Origin: Pisaster brevispinus
Taxonomy: Eukaryota; Echinodermata; Asteroidea; Forcipulatida; Asteriidae
NCBI GenBank assembly: GCA_023634235.1
Contig: JAMKCF010000011.1
Span: forward strand, 1,134,001 to 1,198,000
Direction of reading: 5' to 3'
Length of the DNA stretch: 64,000 bases
Of the stretch, positions 32,501-64,000 are shown one piece after another; positions within the stretch are counted from its first letter, which is position 1, and every line of letters starts with the position of its first letter. Both the position numbers and the translations under genes were made by a program. A model generated the notes under the pieces. The model saw nothing but the letters and a program-made list of their open reading frames with translations. It ran no database searches and was not told where the DNA came from.

Positions 32501-32741
32501 TTAAAGTAACATTTGACCAGTGGACCACTGTTCAGAGATAAGGCTCTCTGTAGGTCCTTGAAACTTTAGAACAACAAAGTTAGTATGACAATCATAAACT
32601 CATGGACCGTAATGTCAGGTCAGTCGTCCCGTAATGAACATGGTATAGCCTACTTGAGATCGGAATAGGCCTATACACTGAACTATAAACGAAAACTTAC
32701 CTGAATCTAGCAGATATTAACTCCCTTCCGAATCGGAACAT
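26580..32741 (-). CDS. Atypical protein kinase-domain protein with disordered N-terminus
   Basis: Eight exons on the minus strand: 32741-32701, 31864-31574, 31141-30947, 30224-29979, 29802-29427, 28848-28681, 28229-28153, 27780-26580. They encode 864 aa in one continuous frame, all GT-AG. Residues 1-383 are polar and low in complexity. Residues 384-464 are partly helical with charged runs. Residues 504-532 are Lys/Arg-rich, possibly a nuclear signal. The kinase domain covers about 595-850: glycine loop LGSGDYGDVF (602-611), Lys625 in MAVK, Glu646, catalytic loop HNDLHIGNIMI (726-736) with Asp728 and Asn733, DLG (753-755) instead of DFG, APE (785-787) and SDVYSLG. All core catalytic residues remain, so it may be active. 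The HNDLHxxN loop departs from HRDLKxxN. I cannot assign a known family or substrate. Confidence 0.85.
29125..29400 (+). mobile_element. tRNA-like dispersed repeat with a 'gggaaactgactgggt' leader, copy 3
   Basis: 'cacatgggaaactgactggg' + 'tgaattttaa' begins the copy; 'aaaatagggagactgcctat' + 'atagagcc' is followed by the tRNA-like 'tatctcagtcggtagagcgc' + 'tggcac'. The T arm is degenerate. Located in the intron between exons 5 and 6 of the atypical kinase gene. Confidence 0.65.
30501..30645. mobile_element. Hairpin element with gggtcaacatgac arms
   Basis: Left arm 'ggccatactcgtttgcgggt' + 'caacatgac', right arm (reversed) 'ggccgtactcgtttccgggt' + 'cagcatgac', about 29 bases with three mismatches. 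The inside repeats 'gggtcaacatgac' again. Located in the intron between exons 3 and 4 of the atypical kinase gene. The element at 31898-32108 uses a similar 'gggtca...tgacc' vocabulary. Confidence 0.75.
31898..32108. mobile_element. Fold-back element with gggtcagaattgacc ends
   Basis: 'gggtcagaattgaccaaat' at the left and 'ggtcaactctgaacc' at the right are inverted; the inside has repeated 'ccgggtcaggctgac' and 'gggtcaggcccc' words. It lies 34 bp upstream of (in transcript order, before) exon 2 of the atypical kinase gene. Confidence 0.55.
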
Positions 32742-34184
32742 TGTCAACCCAAGTTTGAAAACTAAGGCTGCTGTATTTCGTTTTGAAAAATTAAGTCGCA
32801 GTTGTATAGGTTTGATACTTTCGAAGCAAAATCCTGTTATATGCCTATAAGAATTAAAGTGCATACATTTATGTATTTTCCCTTTTGTTTACTTTATGCC
32901 GGCGTCTATTTGTTGCGAGGTTCCGGTTTGGTCATGTTTATTGTTTGTTGTCTAGTGTTTGTTTGTGACTTCATAGTTGCCGCACAAAAATTTATTTTGC
33001 ACGTGCCTTGCTTTGAAGTCTCTAAACACATACGCGCGCGTTTGACGAAAATCATAATACTCTGCATGTGACGCGCGTGTACTGCGTGCACTGAACCCTT
33101 GCAGACGCCGGAACGCACTTCAGCAAAATGATGGGCGGACCATAGATATAGAATATTACCTAGATCGGCCGCGCGTGCGCGCGTTTCACTGCCTGTGTAG
33201 AAAAAGTTTTGTTTGCCATGGACGCAGTAAAATGTCACGTGCTTGAGGCGACGCGCAGATATTGACAATGCCAATTTCATGTTATAGAACTTACGCACAT
33301 GATGTCATATCAGTAGGGCGCCCTAGAGGCCAAAAAGCGGCCGTTCATTGGCCAAACCTGTGCGCCGCGCGTACAAATCTGCGCGTTACCTCAAGCACGT
33401 GACTAATGTCAGCCCCAGCCAGGCTGAACCAGCGTATTGGACGTGCGCGGCCGATCTAGGTACTATATTCTATATCTATGGGGGGGGGGGGGGGCGGACA
33501 GGTTAGGTGCTTGAAAGTGCGCTGCGCGTTGTGCAAGGGGTCAACAGGTAAGCTACCAGCATGCCTAGTCAATCTTTTTTAAAATAGACGATATCTTCAA
33601 AAAACAAATTTTTTATTTTGGCAAATTATAATTGTTCCTAGTTTAATATGATGCGTTCATTGCTTCGCTTATTCCCAAAGTTTAAAATGAAAAAACAAAC
33701 AAATCAATGGTATCAGACGATTACTGTCAAATGAGGGCGCACTTTACCGCTTCGCTTTCGTTTTAGAGTTTTATTAACTTGTAGTTGGGTTTTAAAAAAA
33801 TTAATAAAGTGCTCTTTTCATCGATAAAAAGTACCTTGATTTTGAAACAGTTTACTTTTTAAGTTTCCTTGCAAAGGCTTTGAAACATAAATAGCTGTCC
33901 GAAGTATTAAATTAACAATTGCTAACTCAACTGATTTACACAAACTACACGTTTAAAAACACTCGGTAACATTACTTCATATCACTTTTCATCATCACAA
34001 CATCAGTTTATGTTTTCTCACACGCCGTGTGCAGTAGCGAGAGAAAGTTGTTGTAAGTGACGATTTTGTGTGTGTAAGACTCTACACCTCCGTCCGAAAT
34101 GTTCCAGTCCCTTCAGTCTTCTTTCGGGAACTAGCTAGGAATGTATTGGTTTTATGACCTAAAGTGCCTTGTTTACCAGCCAGA
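32742..34184. promoter_or_regulatory. Shared upstream region of the atypical kinase and DAPK-family genes
   Basis: Two divergent start codons are 1,443 bp apart, so both promoters should lie here unless 5' exons overlap. CpG-rich DNA is concentrated at 33030-33560, most of it in the fold-back element at 33140-33481. A poly-G tract (33481-33494) borders that element. From 33560 onward the sequence turns AT-rich. No TATA box is convincing. Confidence 0.55.
33140..33481. mobile_element. CpG-rich fold-back MITE between the two kinase genes
   Basis: Left end 'ccatagatatagaatattac' + 'ctagatcggccgcgcgtgcg'. Right end, reversed, 'ccatagatatagaatatagt' + 'acctagatcggccgcgcacg'. Inner arms also pair: 'gtcacgtgcttgaggcgacg' + 'cgcagat' (about 33235-33262) with 'atctgcgcgttacctcaagc' + 'acgtgac' (about 33378-33404). 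Each inner arm holds a CACGTG E-box. The whole 342 bp can therefore fold into one long hairpin. Confidence 0.85.
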
Positions 34185-57064
<22,880 letters not shown>

Positions 57065-60000
57065 GTAAGTAAATTTTTCTATATTTCTATATATTTCTAT
57101 AAAGCACCCTAACCATGCAGGCATGCTCTATTAAGGCGCTAAGCACAGTTGAAGAAAAATGGCGCTGGTTAAAAGCTAAACGGTACAATTGTATGGACAA
57201 GGTGAAACTGAATTGGTAACTGAATTGTAACAAGTAGGAAGTACAAATTCAAATTAACATTAAAACTGTTGTAATAAGAGGATGAATATGCATTATATCT
57301 TGAAAACTAAGAGAGAGAGAGAGAGAAGTTGGCCCAATTTCATGGCACTGCTTACTGTAGAATTCTGCGCTTACTGTCACCATTTTCAGCTTACAGGGCA
57401 AGTGCGGAATGTTTGCACTAGCTGTGTAAGCGAAGAAAGTTTAGTAATGTGAAGTATGCCCGCACAATAAAAAATTCCTTGCTAAGCTTGTGAAATACCC
57501 TGATGTTAGACCCATAATTTGTTGGGCTTCAGAAGTGCTGTTTTGTTTTGCCTACAATAAATGGATGCATAAAACTAGGACATGATGATATCCATTAGTT
57601 ATTAGTCAAGACAATAATTCTGTTTTCTCAAGTCAATTACGGCCTGTTATTCTAGCATAGTCAAGTGCAGAAATATGAGTCTAATAAATTGCATGTGCTG
57701 CGTACAGGTATTCTGAGGGATGTAAGAATGAATTAGAAGTGAATTGAGGAAGCTGGTGTCCGATAACGGACTAAGATTACTTCCTGCATAGACCGCTTAA
57801 TTTCTGATCTATGACAGTGGTACCAGGATAGGGATAATAACACTTATATTTCATTTTCAAATCGTTCAAATCGCCAGTAAAATATCACAGGAAAGGAATG
57901 CCCTGCAAGTTTTTATGATCCGGAAATGTAGTGAGTTCTGATAGGTTCTTCAAAATTTTATTTGAGGAAAAATTAGTGTGGTGCTGCTGGAAGATTAATA
58001 TCACTTAAGTATAAGTTTGTTTATCTGTAACTAAGCACTGGTCGCTGTAAGCCTGGTTCATACTTGACACGAAGGGCGAAAGCGAGGCAGTTTTCTTGCG
58101 CCACAATCAGACAAGAAGAAAACATTGCATACTAGATGTTCTCATAACAATAACAACAATGAATTCTTCTTTATATACTGCGTCTGAAAATGCTGATGAT
58201 GTTTAAGACAGGTATGCTTAGTTTTAAAATGGTTTACAAGGTGATGCAGTGCAATCGATTGAGCATTTTAAATCTTATTGTGGTAGCCATAGCCAGACAT
58301 TTGTGACAGTTTTCTTGAGACTTGAAAAGAGGGTGGACCCATGAGTGGATTACACCGTGGTTATATGACATGGATGAATACTGCAACTGAGTCATGAGAA
58401 AGTTTATCACATGGGCATTTGTTCATAATAGTGTTTGAGTGCAGTACTAGACCTCAGCCTTCACTGAGGACGCTAAAACCTTACGGTTACACGACAGCAA
58501 AAAAAAAAACGACCCAAATTCTCTTGGAGAAGCTCCCCCGCAAATTGAATTTCTGTCCAAGGACGTTGATTTTAGAGAATGAATAACAGCAGCCCTTGAA
58601 AATTGTCACTGTGTATTCCTGCATTTTGGGTCTCCACATCGGGAGCAAGACTACAGAAGCTGTAATCAACAAGTGCCTTCAAGTATATAACTTCAGAGAG
58701 AAAATACAAATTTGCCTGGATATTTTTTGAGAGTTAAAATATTTAAAAATATTTTCATGAGCACTGCTGTCTACATTTGCCAACCGTTGGTAAAGGTTTG
58801 ACAATATTTTTATTTGAGTCATCAAAAATGTTGAATGATTGGAATGGAATATTTTCCTACCGACCCTAGTCTTGAAGGTAGTTGAAAAGATTTTTCTACA
58901 TGAATAGATATCTCCATCTTTCCTAAAACAAAAGTAAGACTGTATGCTGCTTCATGCCTTCCTGTGTATCCCCCCCCCCCAGTTACATGATGTTAAAGTA
59001 TTTTGAAATCCAAAATAGGCGCATACCATTGCATAAAAAAAAGCAGATTGCCTGCAAAATCAGCATCAAAGATCAAGCGTAAATATTTAACAGAAACTAT
59101 ATATTAAAAAACTTGAGCCCCAGCACTTTTGATGACCTTTTGCTATCCGGGAACCCCCCTTACAGTTTGGCAAAAATCCTGGTGAGATTCAGTCACGATC
59201 TTACACCGTAATAAATTAACATCTACCCGTAGTATCTCCCTACGGTAGTACAGGTGTCCCCCGTCTCTCTATCCAACCAATTAAAATATCTTCCACTCCA
59301 GTAAGCTCTGCGGCCGTATAGAGCGTGGAGGAGCTGCAAGGTTTCGCTTGACGGGCCGTCAAACTTTCTCCGAAGCTTCAGTTGTGATTATTAGTCATCG
59401 CTGAGTTGTCAATACATTCTTCAAGATGTTGACGCATCGTTCCTACATGCGAATGAAAAACAAATCAATTAATAACTTCAGTTCATGGTGTGGAGAATCC
59501 TATACATGGAAAACCTTCAGAATAAAAAATAGTTTCTTGTAATCACAATGAATCGTTATTATGGTACAGCAGGTTTTGTTTTCTTCTTCCATTCAAACTA
59601 ATGTAGTCTGAACCCTTTCAGTAAATGAAAATCGGTATTCGTTGTTGTTATTGCATGTTGGGAACTAAAGTTAGTCACAGAATGATAAAGGGCGATGGAC
59701 CCAATTCACCTGACATTGCCATTTGGGGGGGGGGGGGGGGAGATTTCCTGTGTGTTACCGTGCAGTGTGCATTCTAGGCAACACACGTGCAGTAGATGTG
59801 CACCTTTATCTTCATCTTCATTTTGACTCCCAGCAGGACAGACCCATGGGCAGACAGTAGTCACCCTTGACGCCAGTGCAAGAGGTCAATACCAGGTTGA
59901 ATAATCCTTAGTACATCATTGTGAAGAAAAGTACATTCATTCCAATATGCTGGTTTCCAACAAGACACCATACAGCCAACCTTGTTTAATTTCATCAAAT

Positions 60001-60449
60001 TAGTTCCTCCATTTTTGAGGGGAGGGGGGGGGGATTGTTTAGTCTGGGGATTTTTGAAAATTTTTCTGAGGACAACTTTCAATAACACAGAAGCATTTCA
60101 GATTGAACCTTTTTTTAATGACAATACCATGTAGTACTTGTACCATGTTGGTAACAAAAAGTCATTTTTGGGGGGTAAAAATCTGTCATTTCCCCCAGGT
60201 CTTTACCAAAGCTTGGATGAAGTTCAAATTATGGATTAAGTACAAAAATAGATGCTCAAGCTGTGAACCACAAGACAGGAAATGAATTAAGTATCTTTAT
60301 GAGATGAATCTGAGTTGAGGAGATGTGCTAAGATGCATCTTAAGATGAGCTATCCAGTGAGTTAATCTTAGTTACTAAACCGAATGTGATTTCATTTATC
60401 AGCATGGCAATAGCGCAAACTCACCTTTCATGAATAGCAATTTGTATAT

Positions 60450-60622
60450 CGAGACAACAAACTTGCTAAGCACAGAAAAGTTCTGCTTAGCAAAAAAAAA
60501 AGTTATCAACCAAATTAACGTGTAATGTGTATTGCGTGTGAGTAATGCCCTGATTATATTTGCTTAGCCAAATAAATTGGTAAGCAATATTTTCTGCTTA
60601 ACAGTTCTATGAGATTGGTTCC
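60450..60622. mobile_element. MITE of the gcttaag family, diverged copy 4
   Basis: 'acttgctaagcacagaaaag' + 'ttctgcttagc' on the left and 'taagcaatattttctgctta' + 'acagttctatgagattgg' on the right. It abuts copy 5 end to end, as copies 1 and 2 nearly do at 4996-5384. Confidence 0.6.
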
Positions 60623-60823
60623 GGGCCCAATTTCATAGAGCTGCTTAATCAGAAAATATTGCTTCAAAAATTTCTGCTACAAGCACAATTAAGCAGGATA
60701 CCGGTCACAGATTTTACATGTGACATGGTATTTAAGCTTGTAGCCTTATTCTGCTAAGCATAATTTGTTTTCTGTGCTTAGCTACTTTTTTGCTTAAGCA
60801 GCTCTACAAAATTGGGCCCCCGG
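60620..60823. mobile_element. MITE of the gggcccaattt/gcttaag family, copy 5
   Basis: 'ccgggcccaatttcatagag' + 'ctgcttaa' and 'cttaagcagctctacaaaat' + 'tgggcccccgg' form inverted ends of about 29 bases. Inner words 'acatgtgacatggta' match copies 1 and 3 in reverse orientation. Confidence 0.85.
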
Positions 60824-62191
60824 TTTGAATGTGATAGGTGGAAGAAGTATTTTCAACATTGGAAAAGTGCCGATGAAACATTGGATGAGTAAGCCAGTGA
60901 GTAATATGCGCTTATGATAAAGGGATGGTATGTTTGCGTAATCCAAGATGAATCTTCTGAGAAAACATGATCTCGGCAGATGCCCAACGGGATGTGGGTG
61001 TATCCATCCAATCAAGCAATGAGCTGCCACTCCACTGCACATCTCGTTCAAATCGGCCCATCTGGGCTTCGTACGCCTCATTTGCAGCTAAACCACTGAG
61101 GAAATATGTTATCTGTCTCCAGTTCCGACTGAGTTACTTCAAGTATCGGCTTTGAAACCTTGGTCTTGGTCTCATCTTGTCTAATGGGATTCGGGCAAGC
61201 TCAAGTTTAATGCTTCACAAGGAGTGTTGTGTGTGGACTTTGGAAGAGTTTGTGTACAATAGTTTAACGCGATTCAACATAAAAAACACATTTTCCTTTA
61301 AAAAAAGCAAACACCTAAGACGCTTGACAAACAAAAATCACACTCCACAATTCACCTTCAGATTTAAAATGGCTGACCAACTGTGAAAAATATTCACCAG
61401 CCTCACAAAAAATATCACCTGATGCTGTAAACACAGAAAAATACAACTTTGCTGCTTTGCTAACCACAAACGGAATAAGTGCGGCGAGAACTTTATGAGG
61501 ACCGAGGACCGAGAACTGGTCCACCTTGTTCCTTGATTGCGTCAATTGCCTCTCCTGGGCAAACTATAGAGGGCACAATATATTGTGCGTTGCATAGATT
61601 CTCCATAGTTCTCGAGAAACGTTTGAAGAGATTTGTTGTTAAAAGAGTACATTCATTTCTCAATTTTTGTTGTCACTTGTCACATTTTGTGCACACTAAA
61701 TGTGCTCTGATGCTGCATGACTTTGCAAATAATAAAATTAAATCATAATCTTAATTAAAACTTGATTTAAAAGGACTCACTGGGAAACCTTCTGTTTTGC
61801 TAACTAACACAATTATTAAATATTTTTGGTTCTAAACTGACAGCAAAAAAGAACACAAAGTAGAAACATGAGTTGGTTTTCTGTGTGTAATAAAACACAC
61901 TGCATAGTCAGCTAGTTTGCAGTGCATTGCCCTTTAACCAGATCAAGCGTGTTAGACTAGGTGTTAGTCATCCCACCGAGAAGCTCTAAAAAGCCCTCCC
62001 AAAGTGAGACCTTATATTTTCCTTTCTCCCCTGACATCATGGCATTTGGCGTTTTTTCCCCCTCTCTTCCCTATTTTTGGCGCTGAAGTGAGTCTGGGTA
62101 GCATAGAGGGACAGAGAAGGTTTTTATTGACATCAGGTGTGTTAGTGTACACCACCTGCGTTGTAGTGTCCTCCATCCTCAATGGTCGTCC

Positions 62192-62623
62192 TTAAAGGTA
62201 GGGTCATGGATTGGTAAATACTCCATAAATTAATGGTCATAAAAACTTGGTGAGAAGCACTGCAGCTGTTGATAGTATTAACTATTTTGTGAAAAGATCC
62301 CCTTTGAAGTATGAGGTTTGGATAATGTTTCATCCAAAACATTTGAAAATGAGAAATGAATTGTTTCTCAGATTTCTGAGGGTTGGTGGCTGATCGTGAA
62401 TGCTGCGGCCAGAGATGCGTGTTGTACCCGCTGTCACCTCGCTAAATGTGGATAGATTCAAAGTTCTTGTGAAAAGACTGTGAAAGTTTGTGCTGTTCTT
62501 GCAGCAAGTAGACAATGTATTCAGCTGCAACTTTCACATGTGACTTTTATTGTACCTTTCTTTATAATTTGGCCTATAAATCAGCATTACTTTGACAAAA
62601 ACAAACTATGACCCTACCTTTAA
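62192..62623 (+). mobile_element. TIR element, aggtagggtcat family, best preserved copy
   Basis: Starts 'ttaaaggtagggtcatggat' and ends 'aactatgaccctacctttaa'. The outermost bases are TTAA on both sides, consistent with a TTAA target duplication next to a TIR beginning AGGTAGGGTCAT. Four copies (18470, 45524, 47199, 62192) occur in 64 kb. No transposase frame is present. Confidence 0.88.
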
Positions 62624-64000
62624 GTGTACATGGACTGACTTTTAAAATAACTGCTCTTTTATTTCAGATTAAACTATAACCCCCATTTAAAATTAAACAG
62701 CTGAAATGATCATGCTTAGCATGGGGCAACCTGTCAAACAGTTAGGGTGTTAAGTTAATACCATATGGTGGACTTGAGTGAGGTCATAGAGAGATGACAA
62801 CAGAGAGGGGGGGCGGGGCGGTAAAGCTTGCGAATATTTACACCAGGGATTTAGGGGTTTAAATATTTCTGATTTTGTTTCCCTCCTGATTTAGTACAGA
62901 ATGAAACTGAAGCAGCTGGTGAAGTAGTCCGGCCACTTCTAGCTTAACCGTGCAAAGATCTTAGTAGCATGTAGGGAATCCAACGCCACTGCCCACCATA
63001 TGATAAAGGTCTTATTTCTTGCACACCAGACGGCTTTTAGTGTCACGCTGGCAGAATTCATCATTTATTCATAAACACAACTCGTTTCGAATTGAGAGTC
63101 CACTGCCGAGATGTGTTCGGGAAATTCCCTGTCACGTCCACTTATTAAAAACACTTTTAAAAGTGTGCTTGCGAGAATGCATCTTGATGAAGTGTGATTT
63201 TTTTTTATTATCTCTTCCGAAACCTGAACCGTTGCGGATAGCCCTCGCCTGATTGTCAAGGCTCAATGTCGGAAGAATTATTGAAACATTTGTCAACACC
63301 TGGAAGTACGCTCACTCCATTAATAGTCGATCCAAAACCCATGATTATAAACCAAGTGATTTTTTTTTTTATCAGCACTGATAACTGGGACGGTCGAGAG
63401 CTGAGACCGCGCTTCCTGAGACTGTTACACTGAGATGAAAAAAAAATCCAATTAAAAACGGCCTACATAACACTCATTTCTTGACTGATGATAGCTGTGA
63501 CGATGATGCATCGGCGGTTTAGCTTTGTCCTTGTGCATTGAGGTGGAAAACACCGATGGATTGTAATTGAATAGAAAGTGAGAAGAAGATGAGAAACGTG
63601 TTGACATCACATTTTATTTTGTTTGTTTTGGGGTTAAAAACAGTGGAGGTTAGGAACGGTGAAAGAATTTCAACATTAAGGCCAAGACTTAAGTGCTCAA
63701 TTTTTGCCAAAACAATTTGAATTCTCTGTCAGTGTCTTCTATTAAACATGTGTAATGCCATGCACTTTAAGTTGTAAATTACTATCTTAAAAAAAAAAAT
63801 AATCATCATTTACAAATTCTAGAAGCTATGACCTCAGTTAGGGCTTTCACAAGTTCAAAACTGACTTCCCAAACTTAATTTGTGTCACAACTTGAGCTTT
63901 CACAATTTATGGAATGTTTTAACCAATAAAAATGAAAGATTAACAATGAATGCATACTCATATTTTTCACAATCCCAGTGCTTATTATAAAGGCTTTTGT

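Larger units (their letters stand above)
57065..64000 (+). other. DAPK-family intron (continues past the window)
   Basis: A GTAAGT donor at 57065 starts an intron of at least 6.9 kb. I looked for the expected next exon (beginning S-I-G-V-I-T-Y or similar after the split Trp codon) and did not find it. Contents are a partial MITE arm (57332-57450), the MITE copies at 60450-60823, and the TIR element at 62192-62623. Somewhat higher-complexity stretches at 59210-59460 and 63220-63420 have no coding frame. Confidence 0.6.

Noticed and set aside
57065..64000. Next DAPK exon within the window
   Set aside because: I looked for the continuation after TDMW with an acceptor in the right phase and found none, so it probably lies beyond position 64000.

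Overview
This window looks like animal nuclear DNA. Coding sequence is split into short exons with GT-AG introns, the intergenic and intronic DNA is AT-rich, and tRNA-derived SINEs and short fold-back elements (MITEs) are frequent. The two best-recognised proteins, an HACD3-type dehydratase and a DAPK-type kinase, are animal families, and the compact genes with low-copy SINE/MITE content suggest a marine invertebrate deuterostome. An echinoderm is my best guess, but that is inference and not proven by the sequence.

Layout. (1) 1-3.9 kb: no gene seen, only repeats and low-complexity DNA. (2) 3.9-7.15 kb, minus: a four-exon mitochondrial-type hotdog-fold acyl-CoA thioesterase (THEM4-like, 262 aa), complete. 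(3) 7.4-18.3 kb, plus: an eleven-exon 3-hydroxyacyl-CoA dehydratase (HACD3, 370 aa), complete, starting only 245 bp from the thioesterase start codon in head-to-head orientation. (4) 18.3-23.4 kb: 3' flank with a minisatellite and repeats. (5) 23.4-24.6 kb, plus: an intronless rhodopsin-like GPCR (387 aa) with altered DRY and NPxxY motifs. (6) 26.6-32.7 kb, minus: an eight-exon gene (864 aa) with a long disordered N-terminal part, a basic region and a C-terminal atypical protein kinase domain (HND, DLG). Its first four introns are all phase 2. (7) 34.2 kb to beyond the window end, plus: the first five coding exons of a death-associated protein kinase (DAPK) family gene, in large repeat-rich introns. 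It lies head-to-head with the atypical kinase gene, 1.44 kb apart.

All exon boundaries were built by hand: every junction was checked for GT/AG and for a continuous reading frame across it. How the genes work together: THEM4 (acyl-CoA hydrolysis) and HACD3 (third step of very-long-chain fatty acid elongation) both act on fatty acyl-CoA and share one short intergenic region, so co-regulation is plausible. The two kinases also share an upstream region, and a CpG-rich fold-back element sits inside it. The most unusual gene is the atypical kinase. The rest of the novelty is in several repeat families with visible terminal inverted repeats.
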